Both the position numbers and the translations under genes were made by a program. The notes below the pieces were generated by a model that was given only the letters and a program-made list of their open reading frames with translations, was not told the DNA's origin and did not search any database. Source: Klebsiella pneumoniae (GTDB lineage Bacteria > Pseudomonadota > Gammaproteobacteria > Enterobacterales > Enterobacteriaceae). Taken from it: DNA of 64,000 bases. Shown here piece by piece: positions 38,894-47,794 of this stretch; the first letter of the stretch is position 1, and each line of letters begins with the position of its first letter. The DNA is taken from contig NZ_KN046818.1 of the NCBI RefSeq assembly GCF_000742135.1, forward strand, positions 5,088,401 to 5,152,400. Reading direction: 5' to 3'.

Positions 38894-40450
38894 ATGAAAC
38901 TAAAAGCAATGAGCGCAGCACTTCTGTTGACTTTGCCTTTCTGGGCCTGCGCCAAAGATGTCACCATAATTTATACCAACGATCTTCATGCCCATGTCGA
39001 ACCTTATAAAGTGCCATGGATAGCGGATGGTAAACGAGATATTGGTGGTTGGGCGAATATCACGACGATGGTGAAACAGGAAAAAGCGAAAAATAACGCG
39101 ACCTGGTTTTTTGATGCCGGAGATTATTTTACCGGGCCTTACATCAGTAGCCTGACGAAGGGCAAAGCGATAATCGATATTATGAATACGATGTCCTACG
39201 ATGCGGTGACTATCGGTAATCATGAGTTCGATCACGGCTGGGATAATACGTTGCTTCAGCTTAGCCAGGCGACATTCCCGATTGTTCAGGGCAATATTTT
39301 TTATCAGAACAGCGATAAATCGTTCTGGGATAAGCCCTATACCATTATCGAAAAAGATGGCGTGAAAATTGGCGTGATTGGCCTGCACGGCGTGTTTGCT
39401 TTTAATGACACCGTTTCTGCCGCGACGCGAGTGGGTATCGAAGCGCGCGATGAGGTGAAATGGCTACAGCATTATATCGATGAACTTAACGGTAAAGTGG
39501 ATCTGACCGTGGCCCTGATCCATGAAGGCGTCCCGGCGCGTCAGTCGAGCCAGGGGGGAACCGATGTGCGTCGTGCGCTGGATAAAGATATTCAGACTGC
39601 GGGTCAGGTGAAAGGCCTGGACGTTTTAATTACCGGCCATGCTCACGTTGGCACACCGGAGCCCATTAAAGTGGGTAATACGTTGATTCTTTCTACCGAT
39701 AGCGGCGGCATCGATGTGGGTAAACTGGTGCTGGATTATCAGGAGAAACCGCACCAATTCACGGTGAAGCACTTTGAGCTGAAGACGCTTTATGCCGATG
39801 AATGGAAGCCTGATCCGCAGACAAAACAGGTCATCGACGGCTGGAATAAGCAACTTGATCAACTGGTGCAGCAGGTCATTACACAATCGCCCGTTGAACT
39901 GACCCGTGCGTATGGCATCTCTTCGCCGTTGGGCAATCTTGCCGCTGACGCCTTGCTGTTGGCAGCAGGTAGGAGTACGCAGATGGCGTTAACCAACTCG
40001 GGCGGGATCCGGAATGAGATCCCCGCCGGGGCGGTGAGCATGGGCGCCGTTATCAGCACCTTCCCGTTTCCCAACGAGCTGGTCACCATGGATCTAACCG
40101 GGAAGCAGTTGCGTAGCCTGATGGAGCATGGCGCCGGGTTGAGCAACGGCGTGCTGCAGGTCTCCCGGGGACTGGAAATGAAGTATGACAGCAGCAAACC
40201 TGTGGGCCAGCGCGTTGTGTTATTTAGGCTAAACGGTAAACCGATTGACGATACGACGGTTTACCATATTGCCACCAACAGCTTCCTTGCAGATGGCGGC
40301 GATGGTTTTGTCGCGTTTACCGAGGGGCAGGCGCGTAATACCTCCGGCGGCTATTACGTTTCAAATGCGGTCGTAGACTATTTCAAAGCCGGGCAAAAGA
40401 TAACGGATGAGCAGCTTAGCGGGCAGCGCGTTGTCGATGTGAAGAAATAA
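38894..40450 (+). CDS. Periplasmic metallophosphatase / 5'-nucleotidase, UshA-like
   Basis: 518 aa. A signal peptide ([20 protein letters not shown], residues 1-20) sends it to the periplasm. The N-terminal metallophosphatase domain has all signature motifs: TNDLHAH (28-34), [19 protein letters not shown] and ITGHAH. The C-terminal 5'-nucleotidase substrate domain has [30 protein letters not shown] and [11 protein letters not shown]. Expected reactions are hydrolysis of extracellular nucleotides or UDP-sugars for nucleoside and phosphate salvage. It is distinct from UshA (550 aa). GAAAGGAA precedes the start and a perfect CRP site lies upstream. Composition looks more AT-rich than its neighbours, which would fit acquisition. 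Confidence 0.87.
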   Translation: MKLKAMSAALLLTLPFWACAKDVTIIYTNDLHAHVEPYKVPWIADGKRDIGGWANITTMVKQEKAKNNATWFFDAGDYFTGPYISSLTKGKAIIDIMNTMSYDAVTIGNHEFDHGWDNTLLQLSQATFPIVQGNIFYQNSDKSFWDKPYTIIEKDGVKIGVIGLHGVFAFNDTVSAATRVGIEARDEVKWLQHYIDELNGKVDLTVALIHEGVPARQSSQGGTDVRRALDKDIQTAGQVKGLDVLITGHAHVGTPEPIKVGNTLILSTDSGGIDVGKLVLDYQEKPHQFTVKHFELKTLYADEWKPDPQTKQVIDGWNKQLDQLVQQVITQSPVELTRAYGISSPLGNLAADALLLAAGRSTQMALTNSGGIRNEIPAGAVSMGAVISTFPFPNELVTMDLTGKQLRSLMEHGAGLSNGVLQVSRGLEMKYDSSKPVGQRVVLFRLNGKPIDDTTVYHIATNSFLADGGDGFVAFTEGQARNTSGGYYVSNAVVDYFKAGQKITDEQLSGQRVVDVKK

Positions 40451-40454
40451 GTTT

Positions 40455-40483
40455 TTAAGGCCGGGCAGTCAGCCCGGCCTTAA
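40455..40483. terminator. Palindrome between converging genes
   Basis: TTAAGGCCGGGC pairs perfectly with GCCCGGCCTTAA around a five-base loop. It lies 5 bp after the nucleotidase stop and just before the CMD-like gene stop. There is no T-run, so a stability hairpin or weak terminator is likely. Confidence 0.55.
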
Positions 40484-40487
40484 GCGA

Positions 40488-40859
40488 TCAGTGGGCCGCA
40501 AATACCGCCCTGGCGGCAAACAGGCCGTTGAGGGCCGCCGGGAATCCGGCATAGACTGCCATCTGCATGATCGCTTCCGTAATCTCCTCTTGCGTCAGGC
40601 CGACGTTTAATCCCGCGGCAATGTGTACTTTCAGCTGTGGCTCGGCGTTACCCAACGCCGTGAGCGCGGCGATGGTGGCGATTTCCCGGCTGCGTAAATC
40701 GAGCCCTGGCCTGGCGTAAATATCGCCGAAGGGGAACTCAATCAGATAGCGGGCGAAATCGGGGGCGATATCCCGCAGGCTGTCGACGACAGCTTCCCCG
40801 CCCTTACCATCCACCCGCTGAAGCATTTCCTGACCGATGATATAACGTTCGCTGGACAT
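40488..40859 (-). CDS. Carboxymuconolactone decarboxylase-family protein
   Basis: 123 aa, an all-helical CMD/AhpD-like fold. Recognisable segments are LDLRSREIATIAALTALGNAEPQLKVHIAAGLNVG and TQEEITEAIMQMAVYAGFPAALNG. The AhpD redox pair CxxC is absent, which favours the decarboxylase/4-carboxymuconolactone branch or an uncharacterised subfamily over a peroxidase role. The ATG at 40859 follows GAGAGGAAAA. It is divergent from a LysR regulator with 91 bp between the starts, the usual arrangement for a regulator and its target. The substrate is unknown. Confidence 0.82.
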   Translation of the reverse strand: MSSERYIIGQEMLQRVDGKGGEAVVDSLRDIAPDFARYLIEFPFGDIYARPGLDLRSREIATIAALTALGNAEPQLKVHIAAGLNVGLTQEEITEAIMQMAVYAGFPAALNGLFAARAVFAAH

Positions 40860-40923
40860 CGTTTTTTCCTCTCTGTGATGGTGCGTTAAGAGGAAGGGTA
40901 GGGAAGTGTGCCGGACTTGAGTA

Positions 40924-40947
40924 ATACCCTTTTCGTGATACCTTTTC
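40924..40947. promoter_or_regulatory. Direct repeat in the CMD-like gene / lysR divergent region
   Basis: ATACCCTTTTC (40924-40934) and ATACCTTTTC (40938-40947) are direct repeats spaced about 14 bp start to start. They lie immediately upstream of the LysR-family start. They may be part of the regulator's binding site. Confidence 0.4.
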
Positions 40948-40950
40948 AGT

Positions 40951-41859
40951 ATGACAACTTCGCGATTACATTCCCTGGATATTCGCCTGCTGCGCGCCTT
41001 TGCCGTGGTAGCGGAGGAAAATAACATCAGCCGGGCGGCGCAGCGGTTATTTATCTCGCAGCCGCCGCTGACCCGCCATATCCGCCATCTGGAAGCGCAG
41101 CTGGGGGTGACGCTGTTTCAGCGCCATAGCAAAGGCCTGATCCTGACCGACGCGGGTAGAGAGGTGCTGGAGATGATTCAACCTCTGCTGGCGCTCCAGG
41201 AACGCACGCTGGCGGCATTGAGTGAGCTCGCCGCCAACTCGCCGCAGGCTCTACGTCTGGGCGTGACGACGGCCTTCGAACAGGGCATTTTCGCCGCCGT
41301 TGAGGCTGCGCTGAGCGAACATACCCGCGCGTTGCATATCACCCGCCACGCCTCACCGGCGCTGGCTCAGCAGGTACGCAAAGGCAAACTCGATGCGGCG
41401 CTGGTCGCGTTGCCGCTCAATACTGAAGGGCTGCACCTGCACCCATTGCCGTATCATGAGCCGCTCATTGCGGCATTACCTGCCTCCTGGCCGGAAGCCG
41501 CCAGGCCAGGGCTGACGTTAAGCGCGCTCAATCATCGGCCGCTGTTCTGGTTTAAACGCGAGCGTAATCCTGGTTTCTTTGACTACACGCGCCGCATTTT
41601 CGACCGGGCTGGCTATGCCCCGACGTATGTGGAAGAGCCGGCCGAGCATGATGTGCTGCTGGCGCGTATTGCGCGCGGCGAAGGCATGATCCTGCTGCCG
41701 GCGTCCTTTTCCGCGATTCAGCGTCAGGGGGTGGCGTTCTGCCCGGTGGCTGAGGGCGACGCGATGCCGTTAAGCCTTGGGGTGATTTATCCGCCTCACC
41801 AGGCAGAGTCCGTGCAGCAATGGCTTTCTCTGCTGGATGGCATTCTGGCGACTGGCTAG
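40951..41859 (+). CDS. LysR-family transcriptional regulator
   Basis: 302 aa. An N-terminal winged HTH (LDIRLLRAFAVVAEENNISRAAQRLFISQPPLTRHIRHLEAQLG, read in two parts: recognition helix near residues 30-50) is followed by a periplasmic-binding-like co-inducer domain (RLGVTTAFEQG onward). It is divergent from the CMD-like gene, which is its most likely target. No strong ribosome-binding site is seen before the ATG. It is the last gene of the block inserted between metL and metF. Inducer and regulon are unknown. Confidence 0.88.
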   Translation: MTTSRLHSLDIRLLRAFAVVAEENNISRAAQRLFISQPPLTRHIRHLEAQLGVTLFQRHSKGLILTDAGREVLEMIQPLLALQERTLAALSELAANSPQALRLGVTTAFEQGIFAAVEAALSEHTRALHITRHASPALAQQVRKGKLDAALVALPLNTEGLHLHPLPYHEPLIAALPASWPEAARPGLTLSALNHRPLFWFKRERNPGFFDYTRRIFDRAGYAPTYVEEPAEHDVLLARIARGEGMILLPASFSAIQRQGVAFCPVAEGDAMPLSLGVIYPPHQAESVQQWLSLLDGILATG

Positions 41860-42015
41860 TCTCAGGCTGACTCGCGAGCCACCTTATATTGCCCACCGAG
41901 CCGCTTCCTGTGCGTGGCCAGGTGATCGGAAGATGAAATTTTTTCATGTAGGTGACCTATTCCTCACTCTTTACGCAGATTTTTCTATTGACGCCCGCGC
42001 GCTTTTCCGTCATTT

Positions 42016-42047
42016 TTACATCTGGACGTCTAAACGTATAGAAGTTC
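42016..42047. promoter_or_regulatory. Tandem met boxes upstream of metF
   Basis: Four contiguous 8 bp units in register: TTACATCT, GGACGTCT, AAACGTAT and AGAAGTTC. The second matches the MetJ consensus AGACGTCT at seven of eight positions. The array ends 40 bp before the metF start. Confidence 0.85.
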
Positions 42048-42084
42048 GCAATATAACAGCCATTACATGCGATTGATGAGGTAA

Positions 42085-42975
<891 letters not shown>

Positions 42976-42994
42976 GTTTTCATTAACGTTTAGT

Positions 42995-43031
42995 GCGATG
43001 GCGAAGCCGGTATTCGCCATCGCTTTTTTTT
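42995..43031 (+). terminator. Terminator after metF
   Basis: The stem GCGATGGCGAA / TTCGCCATCGC has a seven-base loop and is followed by eight T residues. Confidence 0.92.
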
Positions 43032-43118
43032 GCCCAAAACGCTGATACAGGTCAGGGGAGAGCAGAAGATAAAGCGCGTATAGTGCCAGCCTGATAATTG
43101 ACAGGGATGGGTTATGCA

Positions 43119-44000
43119 ATGGCAAGGAAGAGCGATCCACTGGCGTTTGGCGGTTTGGCGTTATTAACGCTGATCTGGAGCTTTAGCTGGATCGCGATGA
43201 AGCAAGTGACGAGCTATATCGGCGCTTTTGACTTCACGGCGCTGCGCTGTATTTTTGGCGCCGTGGTGCTATGGATAGTGATGTTGATCCGCGGTAAAGC
43301 GCTCAAGCCGACGCCTTTCGGCTACACCCTGGCGATCGCGTTATTGCAAACCTGTGGCATGGTTGGTCTGGCACAGTGGGCGCTAATGAGCGGTGGCGCC
43401 GGTAAAGTGGCGATCCTGAGTTATACCATGCCATTCTGGGTAGTGGTGATGGCCGCGTTATTCTTAGGTGAGCGCATGCGGCGATGGCAGTATATCGCCA
43501 TCGGGGTGGCATGCGTGGGCCTGATACTCGTACTTCAGCCTTGGCAACTCGACTTTACTTCCCTGAAAAGCGCCTTGCTGGCGATCCTCTCCGGCGTGAG
43601 CTGGGGGGCAGGTGCGATCGTCGCGAAGCGTATGTATACCCGGTATCCGCAGGTTGATTTGCTGGCACTAACGACATGGCAGATGCTATATGCCGCCGTA
43701 GTAATGAGCGTAGTGGCCTGGCTCGTCCCGCAACGGGCGGTAGACTGGCAGCCCGACGTTTTCTGGGCCCTGGCTTACAGCGCAATCCTTGCAACGGCGC
43801 TGGCCTGGAGTCTGTGGCTTTTTGTACTGCGTAATTTACCGGCAAGTATAGCCGGTCTGAGTACGCTGGCCGTACCGGTCTGTGGCGTGCTATTTTCCTG
43901 GTGGCTACTACATGAAAATCCAGGAAAGGTGGAAGGTTGGGGCATTGCGTTGATAGTACTGGCGTTGGCGATGATCAGTATCAAGAGACGAGGGGCATAG
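43119..44000 (+). CDS. yijE: EamA/DMT-family inner-membrane transporter YijE
   Basis: 293 aa from the ATG at 43119, chosen because GGGATGGG sits upstream at a usable distance; an in-frame ATG at 43107 is the alternative. Ten TM helices in two EamA repeats are present. Strong matches to E. coli YijE include [35 protein letters not shown] and [14 protein letters not shown]. coli YijE is reported to export cystine/cysteine. It sits after metF where E. coli has katG in between. Confidence 0.9.
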   Translation: MARKSDPLAFGGLALLTLIWSFSWIAMKQVTSYIGAFDFTALRCIFGAVVLWIVMLIRGKALKPTPFGYTLAIALLQTCGMVGLAQWALMSGGAGKVAILSYTMPFWVVVMAALFLGERMRRWQYIAIGVACVGLILVLQPWQLDFTSLKSALLAILSGVSWGAGAIVAKRMYTRYPQVDLLALTTWQMLYAAVVMSVVAWLVPQRAVDWQPDVFWALAYSAILATALAWSLWLFVLRNLPASIAGLSTLAVPVCGVLFSWWLLHENPGKVEGWGIALIVLALAMISIKRRGA

Positions 44001-44027
44001 CCTGCTCCGGCCTGCAGAGATGCATAA

Positions 44028-44058
44028 AAAACACCCGGCTGTCGCCGGGTGTTTTGCT
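44028..44058. terminator. Bidirectional terminator between yijE and gldA
   Basis: A-run, CACCCGGC, four-base loop, GCCGGGTG, T-run (arms 44034-44041 and 44046-44053). Both converging genes end within 30 bp. Confidence 0.92.
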
Positions 44059-44063
44059 CTGGT

Positions 44064-45167
44064 TTATTCCCATTCCTGCAGGAAGCGCTGACCATACTGG
44101 TCGGCCACCAGCAGCGCGGCGTAGACCTGGTCGGAATCAACGCCGCCCGGCATATTGTGAATGGTTTCGCCTTCAGCGCAGGCGGCTTCCGCCACCAGAC
44201 GCATTTTGGTCGGGATATCACCTTTGATATCCAGCTGCGCCAGGGTGATCGGCAGCCCAACGCTGTGGCACAGCGCGGCGACGGTCTCTATTTCGTCCAC
44301 CGGCGCATTTTCCAGCACCAGCTGCGTCAGGGTTCCGAACGCCACTTTTTCCCCGTGATAATAGTGATGGGCGTCAGGGATGGCCGTCATGCCGTTATGA
44401 ATCGCGTGCGCCGCCGCGAGACCACCGCTTTCGAAACCCACGCCGCTCAGATAGGTGTTGGCTTCCACCACCCGCTCCAGCGCCGGGGTGACCACGTGCT
44501 GTTCGGCGGCCAGCATCGCTTTTTCACCCTCTTCGAGTAAGGTGTTGTAGCATAGCTCGGCCAGCGCCAGCGCCGCCTGGGTGCACTTCCCGCCCGCCAT
44601 AGTGGTGGCGCCGCTACGGGAGCAGGCGCGGGCTTCGAACCAGGTAGCCAGCGCATCGCCAATCCCGGCGGCCAGCAGGCGGGCCGGCGCGCCGGCAACG
44701 ATCTGCGTATCGACAATGACCATGTTGGGGTTGCGCGGCAGCATCAGGTAGCTGTCGAATTCCCCTTCGTCGGTGTATATCACCGACAGCGCGCTGCACG
44801 GCGCATCGGTGGAGGCGATGGTGGGGGCGATCGCCACCGGCACATTCATAAAGTGGGCCAGCGCTTTCGCGGTATCCAGGGTTTTGCCACCGCCGATCCC
44901 CAGCACGGCGGTGCACTTCGCGTTGCCGGCGATATCGCGTAGGCGGTTGATTTCATTATGCGAACACTCACCGCCAAACGGCGCGATTTCGGCCGCCAGG
45001 CCAGCGTCGGCCAGGCTTTTACGCAGCATCTCTTCCGCAAACCCCAGGACGAACTTATCACCGACTACCAGCCAGCGCTCGGCCAGCGGTTTCAGATAGT
45101 CGCCGAGGCGCTTGATGGCGCCTGCGCCCTGGATATATTTGCCTGGTGATTGAATAATGCGATCCAT
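44064..45167 (-). CDS. gldA: Glycerol dehydrogenase
   Basis: 367 aa, Zn-dependent member of the iron-containing alcohol dehydrogenase superfamily. It oxidises glycerol to dihydroxyacetone with NAD+. The NAD-binding loop is [17 protein letters not shown]. Metal ligands are an Asp in [12 protein letters not shown] and His residues in [10 protein letters not shown] and [10 protein letters not shown]. It follows fsaB by 54 bp on the same strand. In E. coli this pair sits with ptsA, which is missing here. The pair may handle dihydroxyacetone: FsaB can use it as a donor. Confidence 0.96.
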   Translation of the reverse strand: MDRIIQSPGKYIQGAGAIKRLGDYLKPLAERWLVVGDKFVLGFAEEMLRKSLADAGLAAEIAPFGGECSHNEINRLRDIAGNAKCTAVLGIGGGKTLDTAKALAHFMNVPVAIAPTIASTDAPCSALSVIYTDEGEFDSYLMLPRNPNMVIVDTQIVAGAPARLLAAGIGDALATWFEARACSRSGATTMAGGKCTQAALALAELCYNTLLEEGEKAMLAAEQHVVTPALERVVEANTYLSGVGFESGGLAAAHAIHNGMTAIPDAHHYYHGEKVAFGTLTQLVLENAPVDEIETVAALCHSVGLPITLAQLDIKGDIPTKMRLVAEAACAEGETIHNMPGGVDSDQVYAALLVADQYGQRFLQEWE

Positions 45168-45221
45168 TTCGATTCCTCCTCGATGACCGTGACGCCGCCC
45201 GCAGGCGGCTCGCGGATCCGG

Positions 45222-45884
45222 TTACAGATTCAGCGTGCCAAAGGCGTTATTCCAGTCCTGTTCAAACTTCTCTATGGCTGACTCTACCGCAGGGGTGCCG
45301 AGCATTTGTTGCGCTACATCTAGTGGAAGGGTGATTGCTTCGCAGCCAGCCAGCAGACAATCCAGCGCCTGGCGTGGCGTTTTGAAGCTTGCCGCCAAAA
45401 CTTTGCTCTCGGGCGCATGCATTTCCAGCAGGGATTGCAGCTCCTGCACCATGCGGATGCCGTCCCCGCCCTGGGCGTCGACGCGGTTAACGTAAGGCGC
45501 GACGTACTTTGCGCCGGCCAGCGCGGCCAGCAGGCCTTGCGAAGCGCTGTAGACAGCGGTGCCAAGGGTCGGGATGCCTTCTTTCTTCAGCAGTTTGATA
45601 GCGGCGAGCCCTTCGGCGGTGACCGGGATTTTGACCACAATGCCCGGCACGGCATTGCTCAGACGTTTGGCCTCTTCCACCATGCCCTGCGCGTCGCGGC
45701 TCATGGTCTGCGCGAAGAGGGTGCCCTCCGGACCGACGGCTTTTTGCAGGCGCGGCAGCACATCCCAGACCGGGACTTTACCGGCGGCGATAATGCTCGG
45801 GTTGGTGGTTACCCCGGCCAGCGGGTAGATGCGGGCCAGGCGTTCCACTTCGGCGACGTTGGCGGTATCCAGATAGAGTTCCAT
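45222..45884 (-). CDS. fsaB: Fructose-6-phosphate aldolase 2
   Basis: 220 aa, the E. coli length, transaldolase-like class I aldolase (TalC/FSA). It cleaves fructose-6-phosphate to dihydroxyacetone and glyceraldehyde-3-phosphate. The Schiff-base Lys85 lies in [19 protein letters not shown]. The N-terminal [19 protein letters not shown] carries the conserved Asp6. It is the first gene of the fsaB-gldA operon. A CRP-like sequence lies about 120 bp upstream. Confidence 0.96.
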   Translation of the reverse strand: MELYLDTANVAEVERLARIYPLAGVTTNPSIIAAGKVPVWDVLPRLQKAVGPEGTLFAQTMSRDAQGMVEEAKRLSNAVPGIVVKIPVTAEGLAAIKLLKKEGIPTLGTAVYSASQGLLAALAGAKYVAPYVNRVDAQGGDGIRMVQELQSLLEMHAPESKVLAASFKTPRQALDCLLAGCEAITLPLDVAQQMLGTPAVESAIEKFEQDWNNAFGTLNL

Positions 45885-46004
45885 TGTGTTTTCCTCAATG
45901 CTTAATTCGGTGCTGTCGTTGAGGTAAGCATACGGCTTTCGTTCGAAGGATCGCCAGATGACAAATTTGCCAAAAACTGGATAAATGTACGCATCGTGAT
46001 TAAG

Positions 46005-46020
46005 GATGATTTAGATCACA
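46005..46020. promoter_or_regulatory. CRP-like site upstream of fsaB-gldA
   Basis: GATGA-TTTAGA-TCACA, followed by TTT. The right half-site is perfect and the left matches three of five. It lies about 120-135 bp before fsaB in a 205 bp stretch without genes. Activation by CRP is plausible but unproven. Confidence 0.4.
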
Positions 46021-46089
46021 TTTATCGGCGCTGGCTGGGATGGGAGGTTACTATAGCGCGCACAAAAGTCAGGTTTAACACACAAAAAT

Positions 46090-46953
46090 CTAGTTTTTTA
46101 CCGGGGATGCTTTTTCCGTCAGCTGGCTATGGTACTGGCGGCGGTATTCAGACGGCGAGCGTTCCGTAGTTTTGCGGAACAGGCGGCAGAAGTAGTTGCT
46201 GTCGGCGAAGCCGCAGGCGTGGGCGATGTCTTTCACTTTCATATCGTGGCCCTTCAGCAGCATACGGGCCTGTTCGAGACGAATATGGTTTAGATATTCA
46301 TTGAAGCCCATTGGCCCACATTTCTGGAACAGATGGGAAAGATAGTTGGGAGAGAGGTAGAACGCCTGGGCCACCGATTCCCGGCTCAGCGGTTCCGCAT
46401 AATGGATGTCCATATATTGGCGGATCGCTTCAAACAACGCCTGGCTGCGCGAGGAGGTTTGCGCCTGGCTGCCGAGAAGATCATGGCAGTGGCTGAGCAG
46501 GCTGACGACGATGCTGCGGGCGGTTTGCTGCTCCTGCGGTTGCATCCGGAGTTCATTGAGCGCCTGCAGCAGAAATGATCCGACGCGCGGCCCGCGGCGC
46601 AGCGCCTGCCGCTTGTCGACAACAGTTATCGCCTTGCCATTCCAGTGCTGCAGCGAGCACTCCAGCTGCTGCTTAGCGAACAGGATGCTTAACAGCAGGC
46701 AAGGCGCTTGCCACTGCGGGCAGTTCCAGCTATCGCCAGGAATATAGAGCACGTCGTTGGCTTCGAGGGGAGGGGCGTTATCGCCGAGCGCCTGGTCGGG
46801 CAACTGCCCATCGAGGAGGATATTCAGACGGGGAAAATCCACCTGCACCACCGGCTCAGCAGGCGAGCGCGTCTCGCCGGCGAAATAAACCCGGCCGAGG
46901 CTGGTCTGCTTTTTTAGCAATGCATCAATAAGCTGATTGATATCGTTGTCCAT
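46090..46953 (-). CDS. yijO: AraC-family transcriptional regulator, YijO-like
   Basis: 287 aa from the second of two adjacent ATG codons (46956 and 46953); GGAAG has acceptable spacing only to the second. The N-terminal half is a cupin-like sensor and the C-terminal ~100 residues an AraC/XylS domain (SRESVAQAFYLSPNYLSHLFQKCG and KVKDIAHACGFADSNYFCRLFRK). It resembles E. coli YijO, whose neighbours frw and pfl genes are absent here. It is 205 bp from the fsaB start on the same strand and 148 bp from the divergent zinT. The target is unknown; the fsaB-gldA operon and zinT are positional candidates. Confidence 0.78.
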   Translation of the reverse strand: MDNDINQLIDALLKKQTSLGRVYFAGETRSPAEPVVQVDFPRLNILLDGQLPDQALGDNAPPLEANDVLYIPGDSWNCPQWQAPCLLLSILFAKQQLECSLQHWNGKAITVVDKRQALRRGPRVGSFLLQALNELRMQPQEQQTARSIVVSLLSHCHDLLGSQAQTSSRSQALFEAIRQYMDIHYAEPLSRESVAQAFYLSPNYLSHLFQKCGPMGFNEYLNHIRLEQARMLLKGHDMKVKDIAHACGFADSNYFCRLFRKTTERSPSEYRRQYHSQLTEKASPVKN

Positions 46954-47045
46954 CATTCTTCCGTTCAGCGCATCACCCTTTTCATCATACCGGACATTAT
47001 TCCAGCGGTAAAAGCGCTTGCCTGTCGCTCTTGCCTCCCAGATAA

Positions 47046-47068
47046 GATATGTTATATCGTAACAATTT
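47046..47068. promoter_or_regulatory. Zur-type box upstream of zinT
   Basis: GATATGTTATATCGTAACAATTT is close to the enterobacterial Zur palindrome (GAAATGTTATANTATAACATTTC). It ends 33 bp before zinT. Derepression under zinc limitation is expected. Confidence 0.82.
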
Positions 47069-47100
47069 GTCGCCATTGATAGCAAACTCAGGAGAGAGTA

Positions 47101-47751
47101 ATGACCAGAAAGATCCCCCTGCTGGCCTTAGGATTCGGCATGGCTTTAGCCAGCGCCCAGGCGTTCGCCCACGGCAACCATAGCCATGGCCCGGCGTTAA
47201 CCGAAGTGGAGCGTCAGGCCAGCGAAGGCATTTTTGCGGATAAAGATGTGCAGGACCGCGCGCTGAGCGACTGGGAAGGCGTCTGGCAGTCGGTGAACCC
47301 GTATCTGCTCAACGGCGATCTCGATCCGGTGCTGGAGCAGAAGGCGAAAAAGCCCGGCGGCAAGAGCGTGGAGGAGTATCGCGCCTATTATAAGAAGGGC
47401 TACGCCACCGATGTGGAGCAGATTGGCATTGAAGATGACGTGATTGAGTTCCACGTTGGCCAGACCGTCAATAGCTGCAAATACCGCTATTCAGGCTATA
47501 AAATTCTGCATTACGCCTCCGGTAAGAAGGGCGTGCGTTATCTGTTCGAGTGCCAGCAGGGCGATGCCAACGCGCCGAAATTTGTGCAATTCAGCGACCA
47601 TATCATTGGCCCGCGTAAATCACAGCATTTCCATATTTTCATGGGCAATGAATCACAGGAGGCGTTGCTGAAAGAGATGGATAACTGGCCGACCTATTAT
47701 CCGTATGCGCTGCATAAAGAACAGATCGTTGATGAGATGCTGCACCACTAG
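47101..47751 (+). CDS. zinT: Periplasmic zinc-binding protein ZinT (YodA)
   Basis: 216 aa with a signal peptide (residues 1-23, ending AQAFA) and a His-rich N-terminus of the mature protein (HGNHSHG). The lipocalin-like ZinT domain contains the triad of His ligands in KSQHFHIFMG and VQFSDHIIG. It sequesters zinc in the periplasm under starvation and hands it to ZnuA. The Zur box upstream fits. In E. coli zinT lies far from ppc, so this placement is a lineage-specific arrangement. Confidence 0.95.
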   Translation: MTRKIPLLALGFGMALASAQAFAHGNHSHGPALTEVERQASEGIFADKDVQDRALSDWEGVWQSVNPYLLNGDLDPVLEQKAKKPGGKSVEEYRAYYKKGYATDVEQIGIEDDVIEFHVGQTVNSCKYRYSGYKILHYASGKKGVRYLFECQQGDANAPKFVQFSDHIIGPRKSQHFHIFMGNESQEALLKEMDNWPTYYPYALHKEQIVDEMLHH

Positions 47752-47762
47752 AACGGGCGGAA

Positions 47763-47788
47763 AACCCCCGGCCGGGCGGCCGGGGGGA
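47763..47788 (-). terminator. Terminator after ppc
   Basis: CCCCCGGCC pairs with GGCCGGGGG around a short loop. On the minus strand it runs into TTTTCC, so it terminates ppc; it may also act on zinT. Confidence 0.75.
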
Positions 47789-47794
47789 GATAGA

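Noticed and set aside
41837..42076. Small open frame between lysR and metF
   Set aside because: It runs through the met boxes and has no ribosome-binding site or family resemblance; the stretch is regulatory.
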